Shown here: positions 18,649-28,569 of the stretch, one piece after another | Numbering within the stretch: position 1 is the first letter of the stretch | Layout: every line of letters begins with the position of its first letter | DNA from: Candidatus Pacearchaeota archaeon CG10_big_fil_rev_8_21_14_0_10_34_76 | GTDB taxonomy: Archaea; Nanobdellota; Nanobdellia; Pacearchaeales; GW2011-AR1 | Direction: 5' to 3' | Length of the DNA: 62,285 bases | Assembly: GCA_002763075.1 (NCBI GenBank) | Contig: PFDB01000002.1 | Coordinates: 1-62,285, forward strand | The notes under the pieces: model-generated | The model's input: the letters and a program-made list of their open reading frames with translations, nothing else | The model's database searches: none | What the model was told of the DNA's origin: nothing | Made by a program: the position numbers and the translations under genes

Positions 18649-19404
18649 ATGGTAAAGGGAGTATCAATAAAATTTGATAGTTATGGGACTACAATTCCTA
18701 AGTTATTGGATCTGATAAAATTCGATAACCTTATAAGAAGTCAGGAGAGTATAGTTCTTAAACCAAGTCTTGGAGAAGCAGGAGTAAACGCAACTAACAT
18801 TGCTTTTGTTGAGAGTATCTTAAGATATTGTCTGTCTAATAGGAACCCGGGAACTGAAATATTCATAGCGGAGGGATGTGATGGGCAAGACACCATGGAA
18901 ATTTTTGAAGAAATAGGGTATAAGAAACTGGCTGAAAAATATGGTATTGGGTTGATTGATTTAAATAAGAGTGAAGCTGAAGAGGTTAGTGATGGTGAGT
19001 TCATTCATTTCAGTGAGATAAATTATCCTAAAATCCTTTTGAATAGCTTTGTGATATCATTGCCATCTGTAAGAAAGGACGACTCTATTGAATTCTCTGG
19101 AGCATTATCAAATATGCTTGGTGCTTTTCCATCTAAATATTACAGCGGATTTTTTAGTTCTAGAAAAAATAAGTTGGATAAGGTACCAATTAAGCATAGA
19201 ATCCATGATATCCTTAAGGTTAAAATGCCTGAATTCGCTATTGCAGATGCATCAGAATATGGAAAGATTCTTGCAGGACAGCCAATTGAAATTGACAAAC
19301 AGGCCACAGGTTTAGTTGGAATTGATTGGAAAAGTGTCAGTTATCTAAGGTTTGTTGACGAAAGCTTTAATAGTTTATTTGATGATAATAAAGAAGGAAT
19401 ATGA
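18649..19404 (+). CDS. DUF362-domain-like protein
   Basis: IVLKPSLGEAGVNATN...EIFIAEG...ILLNSFVISLPSVRKDD. Confidence 0.65.
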   Translation: MVKGVSIKFDSYGTTIPKLLDLIKFDNLIRSQESIVLKPSLGEAGVNATNIAFVESILRYCLSNRNPGTEIFIAEGCDGQDTMEIFEEIGYKKLAEKYGIGLIDLNKSEAEEVSDGEFIHFSEINYPKILLNSFVISLPSVRKDDSIEFSGALSNMLGAFPSKYYSGFFSSRKNKLDKVPIKHRIHDILKVKMPEFAIADASEYGKILAGQPIEIDKQATGLVGIDWKSVSYLRFVDESFNSLFDDNKEGI

Positions 19405-19676
19405 AAAAAAGTATGAGATTTTTTGTTACGGGATCTGTACAACCTGTTTTTTTTAATGGATTTATAAAAAATAATGCCGACAAACTTGGAGTCAACGGTT
19501 TTATCAGATCCTTGGAAGATGGGAGAATAGAGATATTCATTGAGGGAAATATAGATGCAGTATATAAGATGGCTCCGTTGTGTAAGAGGGGTCCTGAGCA
19601 CTCAATAATAAGGAAAGTTGAAGAGAGAGAAGAGAGATATCAGGGTTTTGAGGGATTTAAGGTTCTAAAAATATAA
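19401..19676 (+). CDS. acylphosphatase-fold protein, catalytic residues apparently absent
   Basis: RFFVTGSVQPVFFNGFIKNNADKLGVNGFIRSLEDGRIEIFIEG; 4-nt overlap with DUF362 gene. Confidence 0.7.
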   Translation: MKKSMRFFVTGSVQPVFFNGFIKNNADKLGVNGFIRSLEDGRIEIFIEGNIDAVYKMAPLCKRGPEHSIIRKVEEREERYQGFEGFKVLKI

Positions 19677-19710
19677 ATAAAAAAATAAAGATTAGTTAAA
19701 GTCTAAAGAC

Positions 19711-19878
19711 TTATTCAGCTGGGGAATCATCTTCCTCTTCCTTTTTGTCTTCATCCTCTGATTCTTCATCATCAGTTGAATCATCTTCTGTTTTGGAGGA
19801 TTCTTCTTCAGATTCTTCAGAACTTTCTTCTGTTTCTTCAGATTCTTCCTCAGTGTTTTTTATTTCTTCTTCTGCCAT
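19711..19878 (-). CDS. very acidic low-complexity protein (55 aa)
   Basis: MAEEEIKNTEEESEETEESSEESEEESSKTEDDSTDDEESEDEDKKEEEDDSPAE; strong RBS AAAAGGAGGTAAA. Confidence 0.7.
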   Translation of the reverse strand: MAEEEIKNTEEESEETEESSEESEEESSKTEDDSTDDEESEDEDKKEEEDDSPAE

Positions 19879-20013
19879 TTTACCTCCTTTTGAACATTTT
19901 TTTAGGTAATTTGCAGGGTATTTAAAGCTTACAATTTTGGCCTGTAATCCTTTAGTGGGTAAAATGAAGGGAAACCGAGATAAATTTATAAGCCATTTTG
20001 ATAGCTGAATTTT

Positions 20014-20688
20014 ATGAGATTGCAAATGATTGATGCCTTAGCTTATAGGCCAAGGTATGGCGTGACTAATGAATCAATTGAAGCGGTAATGGGAGGGCTT
20101 CAGGTATCTGAGAATGATAGGATTTTAGCTATTGCTGGATCCGGAGACCAAGGATTTGCAATGCTTGAGGTTACAAGAGAAGTTGTGCTAGTAGATAATG
20201 ATGAAAGACAGATCGATTGGGTTAGAAGAAGAGCTATGTGCCTTGCAAAAGGAGATAATGTAGACTTTTTGTATGCTCCAAATTCTATAGACGAATGGCA
20301 AGAAATTTGTAAACCTCGAAGAGATGAATATTTTGAGATTCCTGGAAGACTGGAAAAAATCAGGGCTAATTTGTCAGGATTAAGAGTTAAAATGGATGAT
20401 ATCACAATATGTTCTCAGAATTCTAAGCCTGAAAGTTTTGATAAAATTTATCTTTCTAATGCTGGAGGAGATACTCCAAGGCCAGAATTTTTTAAAAAAT
20501 TTGCACATGCTCTATCTCCTGGAGGATTATTATACCATGCAGACGTTGGATTCTCAAGAGGTTATATTCCTGAAAGAACTGGATTAATTTTAGAAAGAGA
20601 ATTGACGCAATTTGCAATAGCTAAGGAAATTGAATGTAAAAAGAATTGGTTCTTCTGGAAGCCTGCAGTTTTTAGAAAAAAGGCATAA
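20014..20688 (+). CDS. class I SAM-dependent methyltransferase-like protein
   Basis: ILAIAGSGDQGFAMLE...VVLVDNDERQIDWVRRR; DKIYLSNAGGD. Confidence 0.55.
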   Translation: MRLQMIDALAYRPRYGVTNESIEAVMGGLQVSENDRILAIAGSGDQGFAMLEVTREVVLVDNDERQIDWVRRRAMCLAKGDNVDFLYAPNSIDEWQEICKPRRDEYFEIPGRLEKIRANLSGLRVKMDDITICSQNSKPESFDKIYLSNAGGDTPRPEFFKKFAHALSPGGLLYHADVGFSRGYIPERTGLILERELTQFAIAKEIECKKNWFFWKPAVFRKKA

Positions 20689-20730
20689 TTTCAAAATGTA
20701 TTTAAAGCATTAACCTCTTTTGTTAACCAC

Positions 20731-22224
20731 ATGGGAAGACAAGAACAAATAATAAGTGAAAGAGTGAAAAAACTTGAAGAATTGAAAAAGAAAGGAATAA
20801 ATCCATATCCTCATAAATATGAGAAATCTTGTAAATCAACAGATTTACATGAGAAATATAAAAAACTCAAGAATGGCGAGAAGACAAAAATTTCTGTTAA
20901 AATCCCTGGAAGATTGATGAGTTATAGGGATTTTGGCAAGATCGCTTTTGGAGTGCTTGATGATGGGTATGGGAAAATCCAAATTACATTACAAAAAGAT
21001 AGTACTCATGAAAAAGTGTTTGAGCTTGTAAAATATGTGGATACCGGAGACTTCATTGGAGTTGAAGGGATTGTTATGAGAACTGAAAGAGGAGAGCTAT
21101 CTGTTCTTGTAGAGAAACTGGAGATTCTCACTAAATCTCTTTTACCTCTGCCTGAGAAATGGCATGGGATCAAAGATGATGAAGAGAGGCTGAGGAAGAG
21201 ATATTTAGATATTCTAATGAATCCTGAAATAAAAGAGATGTTTATAAGAAAAAGCAGATTTTGGAACACTGTGAGAGAATTTCTTATTGAGAGAGAGTTT
21301 TTGGAGGTTGAGACTCCTGTACTTGAAAATTCTGCAGGAGGTGCAAGTGCTACTCCTTTTGCAACGCATCACAATGCTCTTGATTTGAATGTTTATCTAA
21401 GGATTTCTATGGGAGAATTATGGCAGAAGAAATTGATGGTTGCTGGATACCCAAAAACATTTGAGATAGGAAGACAATTTAGAAATGAAGGAATGGATGC
21501 AGAACATCTACAGGATTATACCCAGATGGAGTTTTATTGGGGGTATGCAAACTATGAAGATGGAATGAACCTTGTAGAAGATATGTACAAGGAAATAGCA
21601 AGAAAAGTTTATGGAAAAACTGAATTCAAATATGATGGATATAAATTTGATTTGAATAAGAAGTGGAAAAGAATTGATTATTCTGAAACTGTAAAGAAAG
21701 AGCTTGGAATTGACATATTTAGTGCGAGCAAGCAGGAGATGGAGAAGAAGCTCAAAGAAAACCATACAGAGTATGCACCAGGACTTGAAAAAGGAAGGTT
21801 AATGGATTTGTTATGGAAGATATGTCGGAAAAAAATTGCTGGCCCCGTATTCTTGACAGGACAGCCTGTTGAGGTAACACCTCTTGCAAAAAGAAATAAG
21901 GATGATCCAAGAAAAGTAGAGCAGTTCCAGATTATCTTAGCTGGGAGTGAGATGGGAAATGGTTATAGTGAACTTAACGACCCATTAGATCAAGAAGAAA
22001 GGTTTAGAGAGCAGAGAAAGATGAAAGAGGCAGGTGACCTAGAAGCTCAGGAACATGATGAAAGTTTTGTTGAGGCTCTTAAATATGGAATGCCTCCTGC
22101 ATGTGGATTTGGATTTTCAGAAAGATTATTTTCATTGCTGGAAAACAAGCCAATTAGAGAGACAGTTATTTTTCCATTGATGAAGCCTTTGGAAGGTTTA
22201 AAATCAGAAAAAAATGCCAAATAA
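20731..22224 (+). CDS. lysS: lysyl-tRNA synthetase, class II
   Basis: FLEVETPVLENSAGGASATPFATHHNALDLNVYLRIS; FRNEGMDAEHLQDYTQMEFYW; GFGFSERLFSLL. Confidence 0.97.
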   Translation: MGRQEQIISERVKKLEELKKKGINPYPHKYEKSCKSTDLHEKYKKLKNGEKTKISVKIPGRLMSYRDFGKIAFGVLDDGYGKIQITLQKDSTHEKVFELVKYVDTGDFIGVEGIVMRTERGELSVLVEKLEILTKSLLPLPEKWHGIKDDEERLRKRYLDILMNPEIKEMFIRKSRFWNTVREFLIEREFLEVETPVLENSAGGASATPFATHHNALDLNVYLRISMGELWQKKLMVAGYPKTFEIGRQFRNEGMDAEHLQDYTQMEFYWGYANYEDGMNLVEDMYKEIARKVYGKTEFKYDGYKFDLNKKWKRIDYSETVKKELGIDIFSASKQEMEKKLKENHTEYAPGLEKGRLMDLLWKICRKKIAGPVFLTGQPVEVTPLAKRNKDDPRKVEQFQIILAGSEMGNGYSELNDPLDQEERFREQRKMKEAGDLEAQEHDESFVEALKYGMPPACGFGFSERLFSLLENKPIRETVIFPLMKPLEGLKSEKNAK

Positions 22225-22393
22225 AAAAACAGAGTTGATAATAAAAAGCAAGATAAAATCTGCTGTGCCTGAGCTAAGTGTTGCAGGAGAAGTTGCTGGA
22301 GCTCTCAATGATAAAGTATTAGAAATATTGACAAAGGCTGCTGAAAGGGCAAAGGCAAACGGAAGAAGAACATTGCAGGCAAGAGACCTATAA
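22214..22393 (+). CDS. small histone-fold protein (59 aa), not in ORF track
   Basis: MPNKKTELIIKSKIKSAVPELSVAGEVAGALNDKVLEILTKAAERAKANGRRTLQARDL; start overlaps lysS 3' end. Confidence 0.85.
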   Translation: MPNKKTELIIKSKIKSAVPELSVAGEVAGALNDKVLEILTKAAERAKANGRRTLQARDL

Positions 22394-22428
22394 GGTATTT
22401 TTATATAGTTAAAACCACATATAATAAA

Positions 22429-23145
22429 ATGAAGAAAATAGTATTTTTAGGCATATTTTTAGTGTTTTTCCTTAGCTTTAATGTGTCCGCTGCAATTCAA
22501 CTAAATATATATGTTGATAGTACAGGGGATTCATTGTTCTTAGGAGAGACAGATGAAATTGAGCTTGTTTTACCTGAAGGCATATCTCTCAAGGATGGAA
22601 GAATTACAGGATTTACTCCAAACCTGACTATGAAAAGTGGAGATACATGGATTTTCGAATATTACTTGGATGGCTCTGAAATGAATGTTATTCTTCCTGA
22701 AGGAGCAAGAATATCCGAACTTACAAATGGAGAAATATTTTTAGAAAAGAATCAAATAGCTGTTTTTATGCAAGAGGGTGCAAAAATATCATATGTTTTG
22801 GATAAGAATCCTGACTCTGAAAATTCAATAATCCTAATAATTCTTGCAATTCTGATTGTGGGGGCAATATTCTATATTATAAACTATTTGAAAAGCTCTA
22901 AGGAGAACGATAAAGAAGAAAAGAAAGAGAGTAAAATAGATAATGTAAAGGGGATTCTCAATGAAAGAGAGAGATTAATTATTGAAAAGCTGAAAGAGAG
23001 CGGTAAAATAAAGGGATCTTATCTTAGAAAACAATGTGATATTCCAAAGGCTTCTTTCTCAAGACATGTTCAAGAGCTTGAGAAGAAAGGACTTATTAAG
23101 AGAACTGGCGAGGGGAAGAATAAGTTTATTGAGTTAAATGAATGA
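22429..23145 (+). CDS. membrane-anchored winged-helix transcriptional regulator
   Basis: N-terminal signal peptide, central TM, C-terminal LNERERLIIEKLKESGKIKGSYLRKQCDIPKASFSRHVQELEKKGLIKR. Confidence 0.75.
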   Translation: MKKIVFLGIFLVFFLSFNVSAAIQLNIYVDSTGDSLFLGETDEIELVLPEGISLKDGRITGFTPNLTMKSGDTWIFEYYLDGSEMNVILPEGARISELTNGEIFLEKNQIAVFMQEGAKISYVLDKNPDSENSIILIILAILIVGAIFYIINYLKSSKENDKEEKKESKIDNVKGILNERERLIIEKLKESGKIKGSYLRKQCDIPKASFSRHVQELEKKGLIKRTGEGKNKFIELNE

Positions 23146-23261
23146 TTTATCAGTTCCAATATCGTTCCATAGGTGTTCCAGATGAGATATATAAAGATTG
23201 TTTTTCTAAGGTTTGTATGGAAAAAACAAAATTGAATATGCTGAAAGGGGGTCATGAAAAT

Positions 23262-24053
23262 ATGAAAATAGTAGGAATAGCGATAATGGCACTTTTAGTG
23301 GTTAGTATGTTTACTGTAGGTGTTTTGGCTCAAAAAGAAGAAGTTAAAAAAGAAAGAATAGAATTTATAGCAGCTTCTTCAGGAGCATCCGTTAGTGCGA
23401 GCGAGGCTATAGGAATAGTTCCTCCCGTGGCAGAAGCGAATGACGTTAGTGAGATTATTAATGAAATTGATAGTAGAATAGGTCCTGAATTCAGGAAACT
23501 AGGTTTCGTGAAAATTTCACTTGCTGAAGGATACTTCACATCTGGGGACCATTTGGGTCTTGTTAGAGCTCTTTGGGGACAAGTAAATGTTGTCTCTGTT
23601 GATGATGCTGAAGCTTCAAATCCTGTGACTAATGCTTTTGGTAAGATAAGGGTAGATAATGTAGTTTACAGCCTTGTTAAGGAAAGTTTTAGTGATGATG
23701 AAATAAGCTTTACACTAATCGGAAGAGGCACAGATAGTACTGGAACTCTTGATCTAAGACTTGAAGATAGTTATGATGATGAAACTAGACAAATTTGGAA
23801 AGGAGAGATTAAGACAGAAGAGTACGCTGGAGATATTTCTCTTGTAAGTGTAAATAGGCCTATAAAAAGGGTTTCAAATGAAAACGCTAATGAAAGGGAA
23901 GTTCCGATTGGAAGATTTGATGGTACTTCAGAAAGCTCAGCCGTATCAGATGGATATGAAGCTGCACAAGCAGAAGATTCTAGTGTTACAGAAGCCTCAG
24001 ATAATCCAAGAGGATTTTTTGGATGGTTTAAAAGAACATTCGGAAACGCATAA
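23262..24053 (+). CDS. secreted protein of unknown function
   Basis: Start moved to 23262 (MKIVGIAIMALLVVSMFTVGVLAQ signal peptide, GGGGGT RBS). Confidence 0.65.
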   Translation: MKIVGIAIMALLVVSMFTVGVLAQKEEVKKERIEFIAASSGASVSASEAIGIVPPVAEANDVSEIINEIDSRIGPEFRKLGFVKISLAEGYFTSGDHLGLVRALWGQVNVVSVDDAEASNPVTNAFGKIRVDNVVYSLVKESFSDDEISFTLIGRGTDSTGTLDLRLEDSYDDETRQIWKGEIKTEEYAGDISLVSVNRPIKRVSNENANEREVPIGRFDGTSESSAVSDGYEAAQAEDSSVTEASDNPRGFFGWFKRTFGNA

Positions 24054-24253
24054 GCTCTGAAACTGAGAAATCACACATCATAGTCTTCTAAAGAAGACAT
24101 CACCTCTTTTTCCTGGAAGAGGACGCCTTGGCTTTACTATAAGGTCGGGTCTCCTCTTCAGGAATTTATTTTTTTGATTTTTTATTATGGATATATATAT
24201 ATCAAAAACCTTTTTTGATTTAATATTAATTTGATGAAAGGAGGTTTGATAAA

Positions 24254-24607
24254 ATGAATAAAACAATTTGGATGAATGTTCTTATTTCTGCGATTGTCGC
24301 TGTTATAGTGTTTTCCTTGATGAGCATGATAGGCCCTAGTATTGGACTTTCTCCTGGCTTGAAGACAATTGATGAAGGAAAAATAATAAATGCAAATTCA
24401 TGTAATGCTGATGAGATTTGTGAGATGAGAAGGGGTGAGGCTGAATCTATTATGTCCCCTGGCAATCAGACGTTGAAAATAGGTAGTGATAATGCTATTC
24501 TTCTAAGTGGAGATATTATTGCATATGACTTAGCAGGTAATGGAACTGCTTACGTTTGTACCACATTTAAGGGCTCAGTATACAGAAGTTCAACGCCTTG
24601 TGTCTAG
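24254..24607 (+). CDS. hypothetical membrane-anchored/secreted protein
   Basis: N-terminal hydrophobic helix; GAAAGGAGG RBS. Confidence 0.65.
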   Translation: MNKTIWMNVLISAIVAVIVFSLMSMIGPSIGLSPGLKTIDEGKIINANSCNADEICEMRRGEAESIMSPGNQTLKIGSDNAILLSGDIIAYDLAGNGTAYVCTTFKGSVYRSSTPCV

Positions 24608-24669
24608 TTAATTTAATTTAATTTATTTTTTTCTTTAATTTTATATACTCTTGGAATTTATTCTGAGAG

Positions 24670-25056
24670 ATGTCAAATAAAGCAAAGGGGTCAAAGGCGG
24701 AGAGAGAACTTGTTAAGATATTTACAGAATATGGCTGGAGGGCGGCAAGAGTGGCAGGAAGTGGTGTGAATGATGATTCTCCATGCGATTTGATTGCTGG
24801 AAAAATTGATAAGGGTGGCGTGACTGTGGAATGCAAATCTTCTAAAAAAAGTAATATCTATATCACAAAGGAGCAGATAAGCGATTTTATTACATTCTCA
24901 CATATGATTGGACTTAGACCCGTGATTGCTGTGAGATTCAATAGAGAAGGATGGCTTTTTTTAAATCCGAGGGACATGAAAGATACAGGAAAATCGTGGG
25001 CTATAAGTTTAAAGATTGCAAAGGAAAAGGGAATGAGGTTTGGACAGTTTTTTTAA
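24670..25056 (+). CDS. hjc: archaeal Holliday junction resolvase
   Basis: KGSKAERELVKIFTEYGWRAARVAGSG...PCDLIAGK...VECKSSKK. Confidence 0.93.
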   Translation: MSNKAKGSKAERELVKIFTEYGWRAARVAGSGVNDDSPCDLIAGKIDKGGVTVECKSSKKSNIYITKEQISDFITFSHMIGLRPVIAVRFNREGWLFLNPRDMKDTGKSWAISLKIAKEKGMRFGQFF

Positions 25057-25109
25057 TAGTGTTTTGCAATTTAAGAATATTTATAAATGTGAAAACACTT
25101 TGTTGAGAG

Positions 25110-27587
25110 ATGAAAGGGTGGTTTAATCAAGTAAGTTTTATTTCCTTATGGACTATTCTAGGGATTTTGGTGGTTGGATTAATCCTTGCAGGAACTGGAT
25201 TATACACTATAACACTTAATGAAAAATCTCAAGGATTTGGAAGTGATGGGAAGAATATCCTTCTTTCTCCACCTGAACTTGAATTACATTACAAATTTGA
25301 TAGTCTATCAGGTAATTCTGTTGAAGATTTCTCAGACAATGGATTTGATGGGATTGTTTATGGAGATACTTCTGCAGTTGAAGGGGTTATTGGAAATTCT
25401 TTCAAATTTGATGGAAATGGAGATTACATTTCTTCAACCAATATAAATCTTGGAAAAACATTTAGTGTCTCTACATGGATAAAACTAAACAATTATCCTA
25501 CTAACATTTATATGATTGCGAGTAAGGGAGTAAGAGATGATGTGAACTTTCACCCTTATACCTTCCAGTTGAACAGTGAAGGGTATGTGAGTTTCTTCTT
25601 TAGGGGGGCGAATCTTCTAGATGCGGAAGGAATAACATCTACATCTAAATTACAGTTAAACAAGTGGTACTTAGTAACTGCAACATATAATAATGGAGAT
25701 TATAAAATTTATTTGAATGATAATCTTGAGAAATCAAGAGTGTTGAGTTCTCAATTAGAACCCTACAACAATCAAGGGGAATTATTTATCGGAAGTGTGA
25801 AAAATGTTGTGATGAATAAAACTGAAGCATCCTTGAATGGAACCCTTGATGACTTTAGAATTTATTATATAGCGTTAAATAATTGGGAGATTGAGGGAAT
25901 GTATAAGACTACGTTGAGAGATCTACAGGCACATTATAATTTTGAAAGAATTGATGAGAATGGGAAGGCTAAAGATGAAAGTGAGAATAGATACGATGCG
26001 GTACAATTCGGAAATCCTGAAGTTGTAAAGGGGATTGACCTAAATGCCATAAATTTTGATGGAAATGATTATCTAAAGGCCAGTACATCTAGCTTGTCTG
26101 AGAACAGATTATCAATCACTGCATGGGTGAATCCTGAGGAAATTGAGGGAAGAGATTACAGAACAATTGCAAGCACATATACAAATTTTCAAACAACGCA
26201 GGGAGGATATGGATTTAGGTTAATTGGGGATGAGTCCTCAGAAGATATTGGAAGACTTCAATTCTTTTATTGGCCTATTGGGGGAGAAAGTTATCAAACA
26301 TTCAAGAGCAACAAGGTAATCCCTGTTGACTCGTGGTCGCAGGTAGGAGTGACATTTGATGGGTCTGATGTAAGGCTATATGTTGATGGAAAATTAGATT
26401 CAACTCATACAAGTTCTAGGGAAATAAAACAACAGAATGATTTGTATATTGGGGCAATGAATTTTTCTACAGATGGAATTGTTAATTATTGGAAGGGAAA
26501 AATAGACAATCTAAAAGTATATGATAAAGTTATATCTGAGGGAGATATAAGGTCTGAGTTCGATTCAATAAATTTGATAGTATATCATAAATTTGATAGT
26601 ATAACTTCTGATAATCAAGTACGTGATAGTTCAACCCACGGATTTGATGGAGAGGTATTCAACGCAAAAGAAGATGAATACGGAATTAAAGACGATGCAG
26701 TCGCATTTGATGGAAAAAATGACTATATTGAAATTGCAGATTCTCAAAGGCTTGATCTTGCATCTGGATCTTTCACAATTAGCCTATGGTTTAAGAGCTT
26801 GAGTTCAAATCTGACTCAGACAATGTTTGAAAAAAAGAATTTCTATAATTTAAATGATAGTTATTATAACCTTATATTAGATGATGAGGGAATAGTAGAA
26901 TTTAACTCAAGATGCAATTCCACCATCTCAGTTAAATCTGAGAATAGCGTTTTGCCTAACAAGTGGAATAATGTAGTTGTTGTAAGGGAAGGAAACAGAG
27001 ATAGAATCTTATTATACCTTAATGGGGAATTAGATATTACCAGTACAGATAGAGGATGTGATGATCTTTCAAATTCTATGCCCCTAACTCTTGGAGGACA
27101 ATCAGATATTGAGAATGATGATGATTTCAATGGGCTTCTGGATGAATTCAAGATGTATTCAAGAGCAATGAACTCTGCTGAGATAGAAGATTTATATGAT
27201 GATGTTGCCCCGTCAAATGATACAGATGATGGAAATAACAACAATAACCAGCAAACGTGCACTCCAGACTGGTCTTGCACATGGAGTGAATGCGCAAATG
27301 GTATACAGCAGAATGTATGCGAAGATTTAAACAGTTGTGGAACTAACACTGGAAAACCTGCTGAGAATGAGAGAACATGCTCTTCTGGAAGCAGTGATTT
27401 TGGGTCTTCAGATAGTAGTAGTGATTCTGGAGATAGTCTTGATACCTCCTCTAGCTCAAGTATCTCTGCATCTAAGTTGATATTTTATTTCCTAATAGCT
27501 ATTCTTCTTGTAGGAATAGTTGTAATTGGAGTTGTTCTTTTCATAAAACATAAGAATAATCAGGCAGAACAGGCTGGAAATATATAG
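25110..27587 (+). CDS. large surface protein with three LamG-like domains and C-terminal TM anchor
   Basis: Repeated LxxHYKFDS...NxxxFDGxxDYI...SxSxWIK...G.LDDFRIY pattern; C-terminal hydrophobic helix. Confidence 0.85.
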   Translation: MKGWFNQVSFISLWTILGILVVGLILAGTGLYTITLNEKSQGFGSDGKNILLSPPELELHYKFDSLSGNSVEDFSDNGFDGIVYGDTSAVEGVIGNSFKFDGNGDYISSTNINLGKTFSVSTWIKLNNYPTNIYMIASKGVRDDVNFHPYTFQLNSEGYVSFFFRGANLLDAEGITSTSKLQLNKWYLVTATYNNGDYKIYLNDNLEKSRVLSSQLEPYNNQGELFIGSVKNVVMNKTEASLNGTLDDFRIYYIALNNWEIEGMYKTTLRDLQAHYNFERIDENGKAKDESENRYDAVQFGNPEVVKGIDLNAINFDGNDYLKASTSSLSENRLSITAWVNPEEIEGRDYRTIASTYTNFQTTQGGYGFRLIGDESSEDIGRLQFFYWPIGGESYQTFKSNKVIPVDSWSQVGVTFDGSDVRLYVDGKLDSTHTSSREIKQQNDLYIGAMNFSTDGIVNYWKGKIDNLKVYDKVISEGDIRSEFDSINLIVYHKFDSITSDNQVRDSSTHGFDGEVFNAKEDEYGIKDDAVAFDGKNDYIEIADSQRLDLASGSFTISLWFKSLSSNLTQTMFEKKNFYNLNDSYYNLILDDEGIVEFNSRCNSTISVKSENSVLPNKWNNVVVVREGNRDRILLYLNGELDITSTDRGCDDLSNSMPLTLGGQSDIENDDDFNGLLDEFKMYSRAMNSAEIEDLYDDVAPSNDTDDGNNNNNQQTCTPDWSCTWSECANGIQQNVCEDLNSCGTNTGKPAENERTCSSGSSDFGSSDSSSDSGDSLDTSSSSSISASKLIFYFLIAILLVGIVVIGVVLFIKHKNNQAEQAGNI

Positions 27588-27610
27588 TTTTGATTTGACA
27601 AAATTATAAT

Positions 27611-28567
27611 TTAACTGGTCTCTACAGATTTCTTGGTGAGATATTCATATGCTGAATGTGCTGCCGTGCATCCTTCTGCAACTCCAGTTATTAATTGTTT
27701 GAAAGGTTTGTCAGCAACATCTCCTGCAGCAAATACTCCTGGAATATTAGTAGAAGAATCCTTGTGATCAATCTCGATTTCTCCGCGCTTATTGAGCTTT
27801 ATTCCAATGTCTTTTGCTAAATCTGATAGAATGATGTGCCCTATTGCAATAAACAGCCCCTGTAGTTCCAATTCTTTCTTTCCATTGTATTCATTGTCCA
27901 GAATAACTTTCTCAAGGAATTGAGAGCCAATTACCTCTATCACATTTGTACTTGAGATTATCTCTATTTTCTTGTTTTGATTTACTCTCTCAAGATTTAT
28001 AGGTTCTGCGCGTATTTTATCATTCCTGTATATGATATAGACTTTTTTTGCATGTTCTGCCAGAACTAAGGCATCTTTTGCTGCAGAGTCCGAGCCTCCG
28101 ACAACTCCCACTATCTTATTTTTAAATAATGGTGCATCACATAATGCACAATAAGCCACCCCCTTATTTTCAAATTCTGTAGATCCTGGAACATCTAGTT
28201 TTCTCCATTTTGTTCCCGTTGCAAATAGAATTGTTTTTCCAACGTATTCTGATTTTTCAGTCTTTACAATAAAATTGTCTTTTGATTTTTCTACTGATGT
28301 GGCTTTCTCTTCTTTTATTTCAACATTTTCATAGGATCTCGCGTGCTTTTCAATTTTTTCAGCTATTTCTGGTCCAGAGAGTGTTATAAATCCTGGATAA
28401 TTCTCAACAATGTTAGTTGTGGTTATAACTCCTCCAACGGGCATTTCAGAGCCGTGCGAATAACCTAGTACAAGAGTGCTTAGACCTAAACGTGCTCCAT
28501 ACATTGCTGCAGACAATCCGGTTCCACCCGCTCCTAGGATTATAAAATCATAATTTTTTTCTTTCAT
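27611..28567 (-). CDS. thioredoxin-reductase-like FAD-dependent oxidoreductase
   Basis: IILGAGGTGLSAAMYGARLG, CALC active site, GVVGGSDSAAKDALVLAEHAKKVYIIYR. Confidence 0.9.
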   Translation of the reverse strand: MKEKNYDFIILGAGGTGLSAAMYGARLGLSTLVLGYSHGSEMPVGGVITTTNIVENYPGFITLSGPEIAEKIEKHARSYENVEIKEEKATSVEKSKDNFIVKTEKSEYVGKTILFATGTKWRKLDVPGSTEFENKGVAYCALCDAPLFKNKIVGVVGGSDSAAKDALVLAEHAKKVYIIYRNDKIRAEPINLERVNQNKKIEIISSTNVIEVIGSQFLEKVILDNEYNGKKELELQGLFIAIGHIILSDLAKDIGIKLNKRGEIEIDHKDSSTNIPGVFAAGDVADKPFKQLITGVAEGCTAAHSAYEYLTKKSVETS

Positions 28568-28569
28568 TT

